Below, piece after piece: positions 13,232 to 21,811 of a stretch of 30,101 nucleotides of DNA. The translations under genes and the position numbers were made by a program. The DNA comes from Candidatus Desantisbacteria bacterium CG1_02_38_46 (GTDB lineage: Bacteria > Desantisbacteria > UBA1551 > UBA1559): positions 1 through 30,101 of the forward strand of contig MNUO01000041.1 of assembly GCA_001871015.1 (NCBI GenBank), in the 5' to 3' direction. The notes below the pieces were generated by a model. It was not told the DNA's origin. It searched no databases and saw nothing but the letters and a program-made list of their open reading frames with translations. Numbering within the stretch: position 1 is the stretch's first letter; the number at the start of each line of letters is the position of its first letter.

Positions 13232-15136
13232 ATGGCTAAGAAGAAGATTTCACAAATTGCAAAGGAAATGGGAATTTCCAGTAAAAAGTTAATTGAGGCA
13301 TTTCATAAACTCAAAATAAGTGCGAAGAAAGTAAGTGACTATGTTACAAATAAAGAAGCTGATAAGGCACTTGATTTTCTTACAAGTGCACCAAAAAAGA
13401 AGGTAGTGAAACCAGCTAGACCAAAACCAGTTAAAACTGCTGGTCCCAAAGTTAAAAAGAAGGCAAAACCCAGGGCACCAGCAAAACCCAAAATACCGCG
13501 AGAAGTTAAGGTGGCGCCAGCACCAAAACCAGTTTCAAAGTTAGAAGAGGTTGTTGCGCCTCCCACCCCTGCCGTTGGCATAAGTGCCCGAAACCTTAAG
13601 CCAAGGCCCCCAATAGTTACAGTGATGGGGCATGTAGACCATGGAAAAACTACGCTCCTGGATGCAATCAGGCAGACAAATGTAGCAGGAGGAGAGGCAG
13701 GGCAGATTACACAGCATATCGGTGCGTATGAAGTTGATGTGAAAGCTGGTAATACCAGTGGTAAAATTGTTTTCCTTGATACTCCGGGGCATGAAGCATT
13801 TACAGCGATGAGAGCAAGAGGAACCCGGGTGACTGATATAGTAGTTCTTGTTGTGGGCGCAGATGATGGAGTAATGCCTCAGACAATAGAAGCTATTAAC
13901 CATGCCCGTGCAGCGCAGGTACCAATAGTTGTGGCAATAAATAAAATTGATAGGGAAACAGCAAATCCTGAACAGGTAAAACAACAATTGTCTAACTATA
14001 ATTTAATCCCGGAAGACTGGGGAGGGGAAACCATCTTTTCACCTATTTCAGCACTAAAGAAGGAAGGGATAGACCATCTATTAGAAATGATACTCCTTCA
14101 GGCAGAAATGTTAGAGTTAAAAGCTGACCCTACGGTTCCAGCCAGAGGAACTGTGATAGAAGCAAGGCTTGATAAGCATATGGGTCCGGTAGCAACCGTG
14201 GTAATTAAAGAAGGAACTTTAAGAGTAGGCGATACATTTATCATAGGAACTCAGGATGGCGAATCTATAGTGCCCACGGGCTCAGGTGGAATTGGAAAGG
14301 TAAGGGCACTGCTCAATGATAGGAGTTTGAGAGTTAAAGAGGCTGGACCTTCCACACCAATTGAGGTTTTAGGTTTAGAAAATGTCCCGCAGGCAGGTGA
14401 AATACTTTATGTGATAACTGATAAAAAAATCCTGAAAGAAATTGAAGAGAAGAAAAAATTGACTCATCTCATTGCCCCTCCTAAAAGGCTAACCCTTGAA
14501 GATTTGTACAAACAGGTTAAGGAAGGAGAGGTGAAGGAATTAAAAATTGTTATTAAAGGAGATGTGCAGGGTTCAGTGGAAGCAATTACAAAGGGATTGG
14601 AAAAAACAACCTCCGAAGAAGTTAAGTTACAGATCATTCATAAAGGTGTAGGAGAAATTAACGAAGCAGATATTATGTTAGCCTCAGCTTCGAATACGAT
14701 TGTAATAGGGTTTAATGTAATCATAAATCCAAATGCCAGGAAGTTAGCACAATATGAAGAAGTGGATGTGAGATTATATAAAGTTATATATGACCTTCTT
14801 TCAGATGTGAAAAAAGCTTTGGAAGGAATGCTTCCACCTAAATTTGAAGAAGTAATTATGGGACGGGTTGAAGTAACTACTATATTTCAAGTTTCAAAAG
14901 TTGGAACTATTGCCGGTTGCAGGGTGACAGATGGTAAAGTAACAAGGGATGCTCGTGTTAAACTTTTGAGGAAAGAAGTCGTTATTTACGAAGGGAAGAT
15001 TTCAAGTCTGAAGCGATTTAAGGAAGACGCTAAAGAGGTGGAGAAAGGTTTTGAGTGCGGGTTAATGCTGGATAATTTCAATGACATCAAAGAAGGAGAT
15101 GTCATTGAAATTTATGGTATGCAACAAGTGAAATAA
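13232..15136 (+). CDS. infB: Translation initiation factor IF-2
   Basis: A 634-residue IF-2. The N-terminus has an IF2_N helix module ([20 protein letters not shown]), followed by a Lys/Pro/Ala-rich linker (about 54-118). The GTPase domain carries GHVDHGKT (133-140), DTPGHE (182-187) and NKID (236-239). Domains II, III and the fMet-tRNA-binding C-terminal domain follow, with GCRVTDGKV near the end. It places initiator tRNA on the 30S subunit and joins the 50S subunit using GTP. The linker is short, so the protein is at the small end for the family. The start is ATG at 13232 with GAGGTGA upstream, 28 bases after nusA. Confidence 0.97.
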   Translation: MAKKKISQIAKEMGISSKKLIEAFHKLKISAKKVSDYVTNKEADKALDFLTSAPKKKVVKPARPKPVKTAGPKVKKKAKPRAPAKPKIPREVKVAPAPKPVSKLEEVVAPPTPAVGISARNLKPRPPIVTVMGHVDHGKTTLLDAIRQTNVAGGEAGQITQHIGAYEVDVKAGNTSGKIVFLDTPGHEAFTAMRARGTRVTDIVVLVVGADDGVMPQTIEAINHARAAQVPIVVAINKIDRETANPEQVKQQLSNYNLIPEDWGGETIFSPISALKKEGIDHLLEMILLQAEMLELKADPTVPARGTVIEARLDKHMGPVATVVIKEGTLRVGDTFIIGTQDGESIVPTGSGGIGKVRALLNDRSLRVKEAGPSTPIEVLGLENVPQAGEILYVITDKKILKEIEEKKKLTHLIAPPKRLTLEDLYKQVKEGEVKELKIVIKGDVQGSVEAITKGLEKTTSEEVKLQIIHKGVGEINEADIMLASASNTIVIGFNVIINPNARKLAQYEEVDVRLYKVIYDLLSDVKKALEGMLPPKFEEVIMGRVEVTTIFQVSKVGTIAGCRVTDGKVTRDARVKLLRKEVVIYEGKISSLKRFKEDAKEVEKGFECGLMLDNFNDIKEGDVIEIYGMQQVK

Positions 15137-15154
15137 CACCAGAAGGATTATTTT

Positions 15155-15505
15155 ATGTCTGAACGAAGAATGCAACGGATAAACGAGTTCATCAGAGAGG
15201 AAGTAGCTCTTTTGATTCAAAGGGAAATAAAAGACCCGCGGATTGGCTTTGTCACGGTTCTTGGCTGCAAAGTGACAAATGATTTGAAGGAAGCGAAAGT
15301 ATATATAAGTATACTTGGAGACAAGAAACAAAAAGAAGAGAGCCTCGCAGGATTACAGAGTGCAGCAGGTTTTATCCAGAGCAAAGTAGGAAATTTTGGT
15401 GGGTGGAGGAGTACTCCTAAAATTACTTTTCATCTCGATGAATCTGCTGAGGAGGCAGCGCGAATTGAAGAATTGCTAAAGAAAATTTGTAACTCAAGGC
15501 TTTAG
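15155..15505 (+). CDS. rbfA: 30S ribosome-binding factor RbfA
   Basis: A 116-residue RbfA with the family start ERRMQRINEFIREEVALLIQ, then IKDPRIGFVTVLGCKVTNDLKEAKVYISILG and the end STPKITFHLDESAEEAARIEELL. It is a KH-fold factor needed for late 16S rRNA maturation. It follows infB by 18 bases in the conserved nusA-infB-rbfA order. The last codons and the stop (ICNSRL, then TAG) are encoded by a partial palindromic repeat at 15488-15511, so the natural C-terminus appears to have been replaced or trimmed at the edge of the repeat. Confidence 0.95.
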   Translation: MSERRMQRINEFIREEVALLIQREIKDPRIGFVTVLGCKVTNDLKEAKVYISILGDKKQKEESLAGLQSAAGFIQSKVGNFGGWRSTPKITFHLDESAEEAARIEELLKKICNSRL

Positions 15506-15511
15506 CCCTGA
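15488..15511 (+). repeat. Partial palindromic unit forming the rbfA 3' end
   Basis: TGTAACTCAAGGCTTTAGCC followed by CTGA matches the right half of the 54-bp units before nusA (TGTAACTCAGGACTTTAGTC, CTGA), with paired changes (GGA/TCC to AGG/CCT) that keep the CTTTAG-apex hairpin. The rbfA stop TAG is the TAG of the apex. Confidence 0.75.
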
Positions 15512-15546
15512 TATTGTACTATGGTTGCACGTAGAAAGGATTTACC

Positions 15547-16779
15547 ATGGAAGTGTTTAGATATGTAGGTGGGAAGTTGTATTGCGAGGGTGTTAGTATA
15601 GAAAAAATTGCAAAAGAGCTGGGGACGCCATTCTATATGTACAGCCACAGCAAAATAGAAGAAAATTACAGAGAACTTGATGCAGCGCTTGGCAGAATCC
15701 CGCATTTAATTTGCTATGCGGTAAAAGCAAATTCCAATCTTTCCATCCTTGGGATCTTAAAAAATTTAGGAAGCGGATTCGATGTTCTTTCCGGGGGAGA
15801 ACTTTATAAAGTTTTAAAAATAAAAGCAGACCCCAGAAAAATTGTTTTTGATGGCGTTGGAAAAACTAAAGAAGAAATTGAATATGGTATTCTCAATAAC
15901 ATTTTAATGTTTAATGTGGAGTCATTTTCAGAACTTTTAATTTTAGACAATATTGCTAAAAAACTGAAAAAAGAGGTCCCTGTAGGTATACGGATAAATT
16001 TTGGGATTGACCCTCACTCTGCCCATCGTTATATTGATACAAGCAAAGGAAGTAAGTTTGGACTGGAAGCAAATGAAGCAAAAAAAATTTATCTTCAGGC
16101 AAAAAAATTTAAGAATATAAAATTAGTTGGTTTGCATTCGCATATTGGTTCGCAAATTCTGGAGGTAAAACCTTTTGAGATGACTTTCAAATTGATTTTC
16201 TCTTTTGTTGAGGAATTAAAAAAACAGGGAATAAATCTGAAATATATCGATGTTGGTGGCGGATTGGGAATACCCTACAAGGAAAACGAAAATAAATTTC
16301 CTTTAAAAGAATATGCAAGAGCTCTTTCTTTATTTAAAAATTGCAAAGTTATCCTTGAAACCGGAAGGTTTATTGTGGGAAACAGCGCAATTCTGGTCAC
16401 AAAAGTTTTATATATTAAAAACTCCTTCGGGAAAACTTTTGTCATTGTTGACAGTGGAATGAACGACCTTATTCGTCCTTCTTTGTATGGCGCTTATCAT
16501 CGTATTATTCCAATTATCAAATTATCAAATTATCCAATTGTCAGGTCGAATGTAGTTGGCCCTGTCTGTGAAACAGGAGATTTCTTTGCTTTAAATAGAA
16601 AAATGCCCCTGCCAAAAGAAGGGGACCTTCTTGCAGTTAGAGATACCGGAGCATACGGTTTTGAGATGTCTTCAAATTATAATTCCCACTGTCGCATACC
16701 ACAAATTCTTGTTAAAGGAAAGCAGTTTTCCATTATCAGACAACGGGAGAAATATGCGGATTTAATAAAAGGCGAATAA
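15547..16779 (+). CDS. lysA: Diaminopimelate decarboxylase
   Basis: A 410-residue fold-type III PLP enzyme that converts meso-diaminopimelate to lysine. K60 in CYAVKANSN is the PLP lysine. LVGLHSHIGSQI, YIDVGGGLGIPY, ETGRFIVGNS and the C-terminal CETGDFF are family motifs, and the last supplies the substrate-contacting cysteine. The start ATG at 15547 has AAAGGA upstream. It is followed by dapF, so both late steps of the DAP/lysine route are together; DAP also feeds peptidoglycan. A linker after LIRPSLYGAYHRI is encoded by an 8-bp tandem repeat (16511-16542), but all motifs remain. Confidence 0.95.
   Translation: MEVFRYVGGKLYCEGVSIEKIAKELGTPFYMYSHSKIEENYRELDAALGRIPHLICYAVKANSNLSILGILKNLGSGFDVLSGGELYKVLKIKADPRKIVFDGVGKTKEEIEYGILNNILMFNVESFSELLILDNIAKKLKKEVPVGIRINFGIDPHSAHRYIDTSKGSKFGLEANEAKKIYLQAKKFKNIKLVGLHSHIGSQILEVKPFEMTFKLIFSFVEELKKQGINLKYIDVGGGLGIPYKENENKFPLKEYARALSLFKNCKVILETGRFIVGNSAILVTKVLYIKNSFGKTFVIVDSGMNDLIRPSLYGAYHRIIPIIKLSNYPIVRSNVVGPVCETGDFFALNRKMPLPKEGDLLAVRDTGAYGFEMSSNYNSHCRIPQILVKGKQFSIIRQREKYADLIKGE
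16511..16542 (+). repeat. 8-bp tandem repeat inside lysA
   Basis: Four units: CAATTATC, AAATTATC, AAATTATC, CAATTGTC. They code for about IIKLSNYPIVR, a variable loop of the decarboxylase just before the VVGPVCETGDF motif. The unit length is not a multiple of three, so gain or loss of one unit would shift the frame. Confidence 0.85.
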
Positions 16780-16780
16780 A

Positions 16781-16831
16781 ACCACAGAGACACTGAGTCA
16801 TGGAGAATTGTAATCTCGGTGCCTCCGCGGT
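16781..16831. repeat. Imperfect palindrome, ACCACAGAGACAC family
   Basis: The arms are ACCACAGAGACACTGAG (16781-16797) and CTCGGTGCCTCCGCGGT (16815-16831), complementary at most positions. The ACCACAGAGACAC phrase is, from general knowledge, a common dispersed repeat in several bacterial groups. It occupies nearly the whole lysA-dapF gap. Confidence 0.75.
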
Positions 16832-16849
16832 AAGAATTTAGAGGTTTTT

Positions 16850-17698
16850 ATGACAAAGTTTACAAAAATGGTTGCAACAGGCAATGACTTCATAGTAATT
16901 GACAACCGTAAGAATGTTGTCAATCTTCGTGCTGAATTCGCCAGAAAATACTGTCCCAGACATTTTTCCATCGGTGCAGACGGTGTCATTTTTATAGAAT
17001 CGACGCACGACGTTGATTTTCGTATGCGTATTTTCAATCCCGACGGCAGCGAAGCAGAGATGTGTGGAAATGGTGCAAGATGTACAGCAGTATTTGCATA
17101 TCTTAAGCATATTGTAAAAACTCCAGAAATGCAATTTCAGACTCTTGCTGGAACAATATCTGCCAGAGTAATCAAGAATGGAGCCAGAATAGATATGCGA
17201 GAACCTGTAAATTTTGAGTTGCATAAGAAAATTGCAATGAAAGGAAAATATTTGACAGTTCATCACATTGATACCGGCGTCCCCCATACAGTTCTGATTC
17301 ACAAGGATATCGGGAAAATTGACATCATGAGAATTGCACCATCCATCAGGTATCACAGGATATTTCCAAGGGGTACAAATGTTGATTTTATTCAGGTTAC
17401 TAATCGCCATAAAATAAAGATGCGCACCTATGAGCGTGGCGTTGAAGGTGAGACATTTGCGTGTGGGACAGGGGCAGTTGCCGCGGCGACAGTTTCTTCT
17501 CTGCTCGGTCTCACAAAACCACCGGTTGGAGTCACAACGAAAGGCGGGATGTTAAAGGTATATTTTAGTGTAGCGCCCCGATGTGACATCGGGGCTTGCA
17601 GTGGCAGAGCTCGCTCTGATTCTTTTGAAATTAAGGATGTATTTCTTGAAGGAGAGGCAAGGGTAGTTTATGAAGGAGAAATTATAAATGAGAGATGA
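16850..17698 (+). CDS. dapF: Diaminopimelate epimerase
   Basis: A 282-residue PLP-independent epimerase converting LL- to meso-diaminopimelate, using two catalytic cysteines. C72 is in AEMCGNGARC and C205 is in ETFACGTGAVAAATV; GNDFIVIDNR and the RTYERGVEGET motif are also present. Near the C-terminus a stretch SVAPRCDIGACSGRARSDSF (240-259) interrupts the normal GGMLKVYF...FLEGEARVVYEGE strands and is encoded by two adjacent palindromes. The core motifs lie outside it, so activity is plausible. GAGG before ATG 16850 supports the start. The gene overlaps the lptA-like gene by 11 bases. Confidence 0.94.
   Translation: MTKFTKMVATGNDFIVIDNRKNVVNLRAEFARKYCPRHFSIGADGVIFIESTHDVDFRMRIFNPDGSEAEMCGNGARCTAVFAYLKHIVKTPEMQFQTLAGTISARVIKNGARIDMREPVNFELHKKIAMKGKYLTVHHIDTGVPHTVLIHKDIGKIDIMRIAPSIRYHRIFPRGTNVDFIQVTNRHKIKMRTYERGVEGETFACGTGAVAAATVSSLLGLTKPPVGVTTKGGMLKVYFSVAPRCDIGACSGRARSDSFEIKDVFLEGEARVVYEGEIINER
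17575..17618 (+). repeat. Two adjacent in-frame palindromes inside dapF
   Basis: 17575-17595 has arms GCCCCGATGT/ACATCGGGGC around one base, the same hairpin as 3073-3091. 17605-17618 is CAGAGC-TC-GCTCTG, related to the hairpin GGCAGAG-TTTA-CTCTGCC at 19027-19044. Both are read through in frame (about residues 242-257 of dapF). Confidence 0.85.
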
Positions 17699-18164
17699 TA
17701 AAATAAAATGGATTTTGTCATTTTTTTTACTTTACACTTTGCACCTTACACTTTACACAGTGGTGCGGGCGCAGGAGACTAAAACCGAGGAACCAATTCT
17801 GATTACTTCTGATAAAGTAGAATACCTTGATAAAAAAAAAGAAGGTGAGTTTGTAGGTAATGTTAAAGCCAGGCAGGGAAGGCTCTTGCTCACTGCTTCT
17901 AAATTGAGAGTTATTCTCGATGCAAATGGAAAGAAAATCCAGCAGATTATTGCCACAGGTTTGGTAAAATTGGTGCAAGGAGACCTCACAGCTATGAGCG
18001 AAGAGGCAAATTTTTATAATGAGGAACAAAAGGTGATTTTGACAGGTAAACCACAGGCATTTTCAAGAAGCAATAAATTCAGCGGGGAGAAAATAACCGT
18101 ATACCTTAAAGAAGATCGTATTGTCATTGAAACAAAAGTTAAAGGTGTCATTATTCAAGATTGA
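17688..18164 (+). CDS. lptA: LptA/OstA-like periplasmic LPS transport protein
   Basis: A 158-residue protein with a signal peptide (hydrophobic LSFFLLYTLHLTLYTVV, cleavage probably after RAQ near residue 29), then an OstA-type beta-jellyroll. The motifs are ILITSDKVEYLDKKKEGEFVG near 38-58, NVKARQGRLLLTASKLRVIL near 58-78, and GEKITVYLKEDRIVIE near the end. LptA proteins bridge the periplasm and carry LPS from the inner to the outer membrane. The next gene is lptB, the cytoplasmic ATPase of the same transporter, which supports the call; LptC-like function is the alternative. The ATG lies inside the dapF 3' end. Part of the signal peptide is encoded by a 7-bp tandem repeat. Confidence 0.8.
   Translation: MRDDKIKWILSFFLLYTLHLTLYTVVRAQETKTEEPILITSDKVEYLDKKKEGEFVGNVKARQGRLLLTASKLRVILDANGKKIQQIIATGLVKLVQGDLTAMSEEANFYNEEQKVILTGKPQAFSRSNKFSGEKITVYLKEDRIVIETKVKGVIIQD
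17730..17757 (+). repeat. 7-bp tandem repeat in the lptA signal peptide region
   Basis: Four units: CTTTACA, CTTTGCA, CCTTACA, CTTTACA, preceded by a run of eight T (17721-17728). They code for the hydrophobic LLYTLHLTLYT core of the signal peptide. A one-unit change would shift the reading frame. Confidence 0.85.
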
Positions 18165-18173
18165 GAAAAAGGG

Positions 18174-18200
18174 AAAAGGGGACGCTTCTACTTTTTTGGG
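18174..18200 (+). repeat. REP element, copy 4, between lptA and lptB
   Basis: AAAAGGGGACGCTTCTAC then TTTTTTGGG, the same family and orientation as 8461-8487. It lies between the lptA stop and the lptB ribosome-binding site GGGGAG (18199-18204 region), which partly overlaps its right edge. Confidence 0.85.
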
Positions 18201-18207
18201 GAGTGAA

Positions 18208-18930
18208 ATGGTTACTTTAGAAATTAAGAACCTGGTTAAGGTCTATGATAAAAAGAGCGTGGTTAATGAGGTGAATCTTTCCATCCAGCAGGGAGAAGTT
18301 ATTGGTTTGCTGGGACCAAATGGTGCGGGCAAGACCACAACTTTTAATATGATTGTTGGTTTACTTTCACCTGATGGAGGCAATATTTACCTTGACGGGA
18401 AAGAGATAACATATTTTCCGATGTACAGGCGCGCCAGGAGTGGCATTGGATATCTACCCCAGGAGCCATCTGTGTTCCGCGGGCTAACCGTGAAAGAAAA
18501 CTTACTCGCAATCTTGGAGACTCTAAAATTGAGTGACAAAGAACGAAAGGAAAGACTTTCCTTTTTGCTTGATGAATTACATATATCTCATCTTGCCAAA
18601 CAAATAGCATACACTCTCTCAGGTGGGGAGAGGCGCAGGGTTGAAATTGCAAGGGCGCTGGTTACATCCCCAATATTTATGCTTCTTGATGAACCCTTTG
18701 CTGGTATAGATCCGATTTCTGTTGCAGATGTTCAGGATATTATACAGGATTTGAAGAAAAAGGGAATCGGAGTTCTTGTCACTGACCACAATGTGAGAGA
18801 GACATTGCGTATAACTGACCGTTCATATATCATTTATGAAGGGAAAGTCCTGTTTTCCGGCGTCGCCTCTGAACTTGCTGACAACGAGCAGGTGCGCAAA
18901 GTTTTTCTTGGCGACAAATTTACTTTGTAA
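18208..18930 (+). CDS. lptB: LPS export ABC transporter ATP-binding protein LptB
   Basis: A 240-residue ATPase with Walker A GPNGAGKT (36-43), a Q-loop in GYLPQEPSVFRGLTV, the signature LSGGERRRVEIARAL, Walker B with the LptB-typical LLDEPFAGIDPISV, and the switch TDHNVRETL. It powers LPS extraction from the inner membrane with LptF/G/C, which are not in this window. The ATG at 18208 is chosen over upstream in-frame codons because GGGGAG precedes it, the upstream frame is a read-through of a REP, and 240 residues is the family length. Its position after the lptA-like gene is the usual one. Confidence 0.95.
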   Translation: MVTLEIKNLVKVYDKKSVVNEVNLSIQQGEVIGLLGPNGAGKTTTFNMIVGLLSPDGGNIYLDGKEITYFPMYRRARSGIGYLPQEPSVFRGLTVKENLLAILETLKLSDKERKERLSFLLDELHISHLAKQIAYTLSGGERRRVEIARALVTSPIFMLLDEPFAGIDPISVADVQDIIQDLKKKGIGVLVTDHNVRETLRITDRSYIIYEGKVLFSGVASELADNEQVRKVFLGDKFTL

Positions 18931-19316
18931 AATTATATTAGATTTTTATAATTATTCTTCAATCCCCATCAGGCATTTGAGCGCCAGAGCAAATTGCTCA
19001 AAGACGTTCTGACACAGTAGTGTAGTGGCAGAGTTTACTCTGCCTGTCATTGCGACCTCGCCGTAGCGTCAGCGAAGGGGGGAAAGCAATCTCATCACAA
19101 CCCGCCTTACTTTTAAAATGAATTCGTAATTCAACATTGCGAATTTTTACAAAAACAGATTTTTCACAATATGATATGACGAAAGGCCTTTTCAAAAATC
19201 TTATTTGGACAAAATAAGCCGACACCGCAAACTTTAGTTGTGGTGAGAAAAGGGAATCTGTGGCATCTCCTTGTGGTAGGGAATGTTTATCCGGCATAAT
19301 GGCTTAGGGATGTTAC
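18931..19316. other. Gene-free stretch between lptB and the cas operon, full of palindromes
   Basis: I see no gene in these 386 bases. Contents in order: an AT-only inverted repeat AATTATA/TATAATT (18931-18953) just after the lptB stop; TTTGAGC/GCTCAAA (18976-19002); GGCAGAG-TTTA-CTCTGCC (19027-19044); a TGTCATTGCGA...GCAATCTC element (19045-19093) of a type widely dispersed in bacterial genomes; a candidate promoter at 19146; and CACCGCAA/TTGTGGTG around a CTTTAG apex (about 19223-19245). The stretch separates housekeeping genes from the CRISPR locus. Confidence 0.7.
19146..19175 (+). promoter_or_regulatory. Candidate promoter for the cas operon
   Basis: TTTACA (19146-19151), an 18-base spacer and TATGAT (19170-19175), about 140 bases before the cas6 start. 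The boxes are moderate matches; no better pair was found in the gap. Confidence 0.35.
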
Positions 19317-20048
19317 ATGAACGCTAATAGCTTTGTTATAAAAATCGAAAAGACAGAAATATGGATGACATGCAGGGAGCCGTTGGCACCGTCAACTGAC
19401 GCGGATACTGTTTGTGATGGTCGGGCGGTAAGGGGATTTTTTGGAAATTTGTATAGAAACAGACCAGAATTTCATGGGCATTTAGGGGATAAGTTAATTT
19501 ATAGACATCCGCTTATTCAATATAAGGTATTTGGAGGGTCTATTCTTGTTGTTGGTTTAAAAGAAGGAGCATATCTTCTTAAGGCTGTGCCAGGACTTGA
19601 ATACATTGAAATATATTACAAGAAACATTCTATCGTAAAACAGAGCACTAGTAATATTTTTGTTCCTTTCGGTTTAACAGGAGAGATGATTAATTACACT
19701 TTTATAACTCCTTGGATTGGGTTAAACGAGAGAAACTATCAACTTTATTTAAACTTAAAAGAAAAAGGGAAAGATGCTCGTGATATGCTCAATAAAATCC
19801 TCATAGGCAATATTTTATCAATGAGCAAATCTGTCAATTATACTGTAAATGGGTTATTGCAAGTAAAATCAAAACTTAAAGAAGACATTGGAGTTGAAGT
19901 AAAAGAAGGTGTTAAATTGATTGTTTTTAAAGGTGAGTTTGAAACAAACTTTGTAATCCCAGAATTCTGGGGAATTGGTGGTAAAGTTTCACTGGGATAT
20001 GGAACGGTTAAGTGTTCAAAGGAGATAAAATACAATGAAACCCACTGA
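19317..20048 (+). CDS. cas6: CRISPR pre-crRNA endoribonuclease Cas6 (Cas6b-like)
   Basis: A 243-residue RAMP protein. The N-terminal half has RGFFGNLYRNRPEFHGHLGD (39-58) and YRHPLIQYKVFGGSILVVGLKEGA (62-85), a pattern I associate with Cas6b-type enzymes. The C-terminus has the glycine-rich loop WGIGGKVSLGYGTV (218-231). Cas6 cuts the repeat RNA within the CRISPR transcript and stays bound to the crRNA. H53, H55 and H64 are candidate catalytic residues, but I cannot assign them. It is first in the operon and overlaps cas8 by 14 bases. The ATG at 19317 has no strong Shine-Dalgarno site; a slightly different start is possible. Confidence 0.85.
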   Translation: MNANSFVIKIEKTEIWMTCREPLAPSTDADTVCDGRAVRGFFGNLYRNRPEFHGHLGDKLIYRHPLIQYKVFGGSILVVGLKEGAYLLKAVPGLEYIEIYYKKHSIVKQSTSNIFVPFGLTGEMINYTFITPWIGLNERNYQLYLNLKEKGKDARDMLNKILIGNILSMSKSVNYTVNGLLQVKSKLKEDIGVEVKEGVKLIVFKGEFETNFVIPEFWGIGGKVSLGYGTVKCSKEIKYNETH

Positions 20049-21810
20049 AATAACATTTCAAAAATTAAACCATTTCTGGCTGGATTCAGGACTATTGGGG
20101 CTTGCTGTAATGCTCAAGGAAGTTGATAGCAGTATTAAAAAAAATCTTAACGACAAAGGGCTGACTCTAATAGGAATTGAAAGCGAGATACAGAAAGCGA
20201 TTGAAAAAGCTTATGATTTATTGATAGGCAGATACTATAATACCTCAAAAAAAAAACAAATAGATGATACTTCTTCATATAATTTTTATTATGACAGCAA
20301 AGAAGATAAATTTGTTGCTTTTCCTAAAAAGAAATCGGTTGGCATCGCTGAACTTATATACAATAAAGCTCCTCGTCCCATAGGTTCTTCTGTAAAATGG
20401 CAGAGGGGAGAAAAACGTGAAATACAAATCAATGGTAAATTTATAAAGAGGAATCGTGGTATTTTACCACCATCACATGCCCATCTTCAAAAGATGATGG
20501 ATGAATTTTTGGATAGAAATGGATTAGATGTAACGACATCTGGGTTGCTTGTAGATGGTGCTAATGAAATTAGACCAAATGTAAATATAGTTGCAAAAGT
20601 TTCTGACAACGTGAAAGGGAATTGCTATTTGTGTGGAGAAAACAGTTCTCATTTTGAAGAGATAAGCCAGACAACATTTCCTTTTATCACTGGCTCAAGT
20701 GGACTTTTAAATTTCAACACTATGTGCGGCAAGCCTGAAAGAGTCTGCTGGAAATGTGCTTTCATCGGGAAATTTGTGCCAGTCAATGGGTTTTATATTA
20801 TGCAAGGAGACAACATCTTTGCCTTCTTTCCTTACTCAGTTTCTTTTGAAAAAATGCTGGATGTTTATAATACGCTTCAGGATGGTAAATATGAAGACCC
20901 CAACCTTTTCAAAAATTTTCAGCACCCATTGGGATTTGAAAAGTATGCAGATGGGTATTTTCAAAAAACATTTGAGGTAACATTTGCATTTCTCCACACA
21001 CTTTATAGGAGAGTTTTGCTGCATCAAAAGGCAGATGAAGATGTAGGAGTATTAAACTGGGAAGAAATGTGTAACCTTGCAATCTCAAAAGCTCCGCTGG
21101 AATTTGTAGTCCTTCATGCTGAATCGAAGGGTAAAACATCTATGGGTAAGATGGTTTGGCCATTTAGGGATTCTGTTTATTTCTTCAGATTAATGGAGAG
21201 CATGGAAAAGTCCAAAATAAACATTAAAGAAGTAATGAGACTACTTATAGATTTTTCACAGAAAAATCAGGAAAACAAAACGATACTGAGAAATAGATTT
21301 TGTGAACGAATATTAAAAAAGAAGACAGTATTGGATATTGTGGAAGAAAGAGCATGGGATATAGTATTTCCACAAGACCAGAAAAATTCAAAACCACAGA
21401 ATCCATCATCTTTAATAGATTTTTTTCTGAAATATGAATCCATTATAAAGGAGGGCAAAATGACAGATGAAGAAAGAAGTGTTGCAGTTACTCTTGGTAA
21501 GACCATTGGTTTATGTGTTTCCAAGAGAGACAATGAGACACGGTCAAAAAACGAAATTGAAAGGGACCTTAAGAGGTTAAAGGGAGATTTGATCAAATTG
21601 AAAAAAGTAAGAAAGCTAACAGATTTTTTATCAGAAATTGAAAGGTTAGAAGTTAGATATGATTTCTCCCTAGGGATTCCTGATGGACTATTAGATGGAA
21701 AACTGCGGGATGATAATTTTAGAGAATTCAAAGGGTATTGTACCATTAGTGCAATGCAAGCATATTCAAACGTCAGATATTATGCTTTAAAGGAAAAGGA
21801 GGGAAACTAA
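20035..21810 (+). CDS. cas8b1: Type I-B Cascade large subunit Cas8b1/Cst1
   Basis: A 591-residue large subunit with the two CXXC motifs that define the Cst1 (CXXC_CXXC) group: CYLC (197-200) and CWKC (238-241), with an extra C231, probably forming a zinc-binding site. The N-terminus HFWLDSGLLGLAVML is also typical. The large subunit recognises the PAM and holds the R-loop in the Cascade complex. The sequence downstream of about 420 is charged and helical, as in small-subunit-like domains fused to Cas8. AAAGGAG (20018-20024) lies ten bases before the ATG, inside the end of cas6. Cas7 follows after one base. Confidence 0.88.
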   Translation: MKPTEITFQKLNHFWLDSGLLGLAVMLKEVDSSIKKNLNDKGLTLIGIESEIQKAIEKAYDLLIGRYYNTSKKKQIDDTSSYNFYYDSKEDKFVAFPKKKSVGIAELIYNKAPRPIGSSVKWQRGEKREIQINGKFIKRNRGILPPSHAHLQKMMDEFLDRNGLDVTTSGLLVDGANEIRPNVNIVAKVSDNVKGNCYLCGENSSHFEEISQTTFPFITGSSGLLNFNTMCGKPERVCWKCAFIGKFVPVNGFYIMQGDNIFAFFPYSVSFEKMLDVYNTLQDGKYEDPNLFKNFQHPLGFEKYADGYFQKTFEVTFAFLHTLYRRVLLHQKADEDVGVLNWEEMCNLAISKAPLEFVVLHAESKGKTSMGKMVWPFRDSVYFFRLMESMEKSKINIKEVMRLLIDFSQKNQENKTILRNRFCERILKKKTVLDIVEERAWDIVFPQDQKNSKPQNPSSLIDFFLKYESIIKEGKMTDEERSVAVTLGKTIGLCVSKRDNETRSKNEIERDLKRLKGDLIKLKKVRKLTDFLSEIERLEVRYDFSLGIPDGLLDGKLRDDNFREFKGYCTISAMQAYSNVRYYALKEKEGN

Positions 21811-21811
21811 T

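Noticed and set aside
13541-13987. 148-codon minus-strand frame
   Set aside because: It is antisense to the GTPase domain of infB and reflects its codon bias.
16838-17410. 190-codon frame on the minus strand
   Set aside because: It lies opposite dapF, which has all family motifs; the antisense product is rich in Cys, His and Ser with no recognisable domain.
18931-19316. tRNA or small RNA gene between lptB and cas6
   Set aside because: The hairpins belong to dispersed palindromic families and no cloverleaf or known RNA pattern was found.
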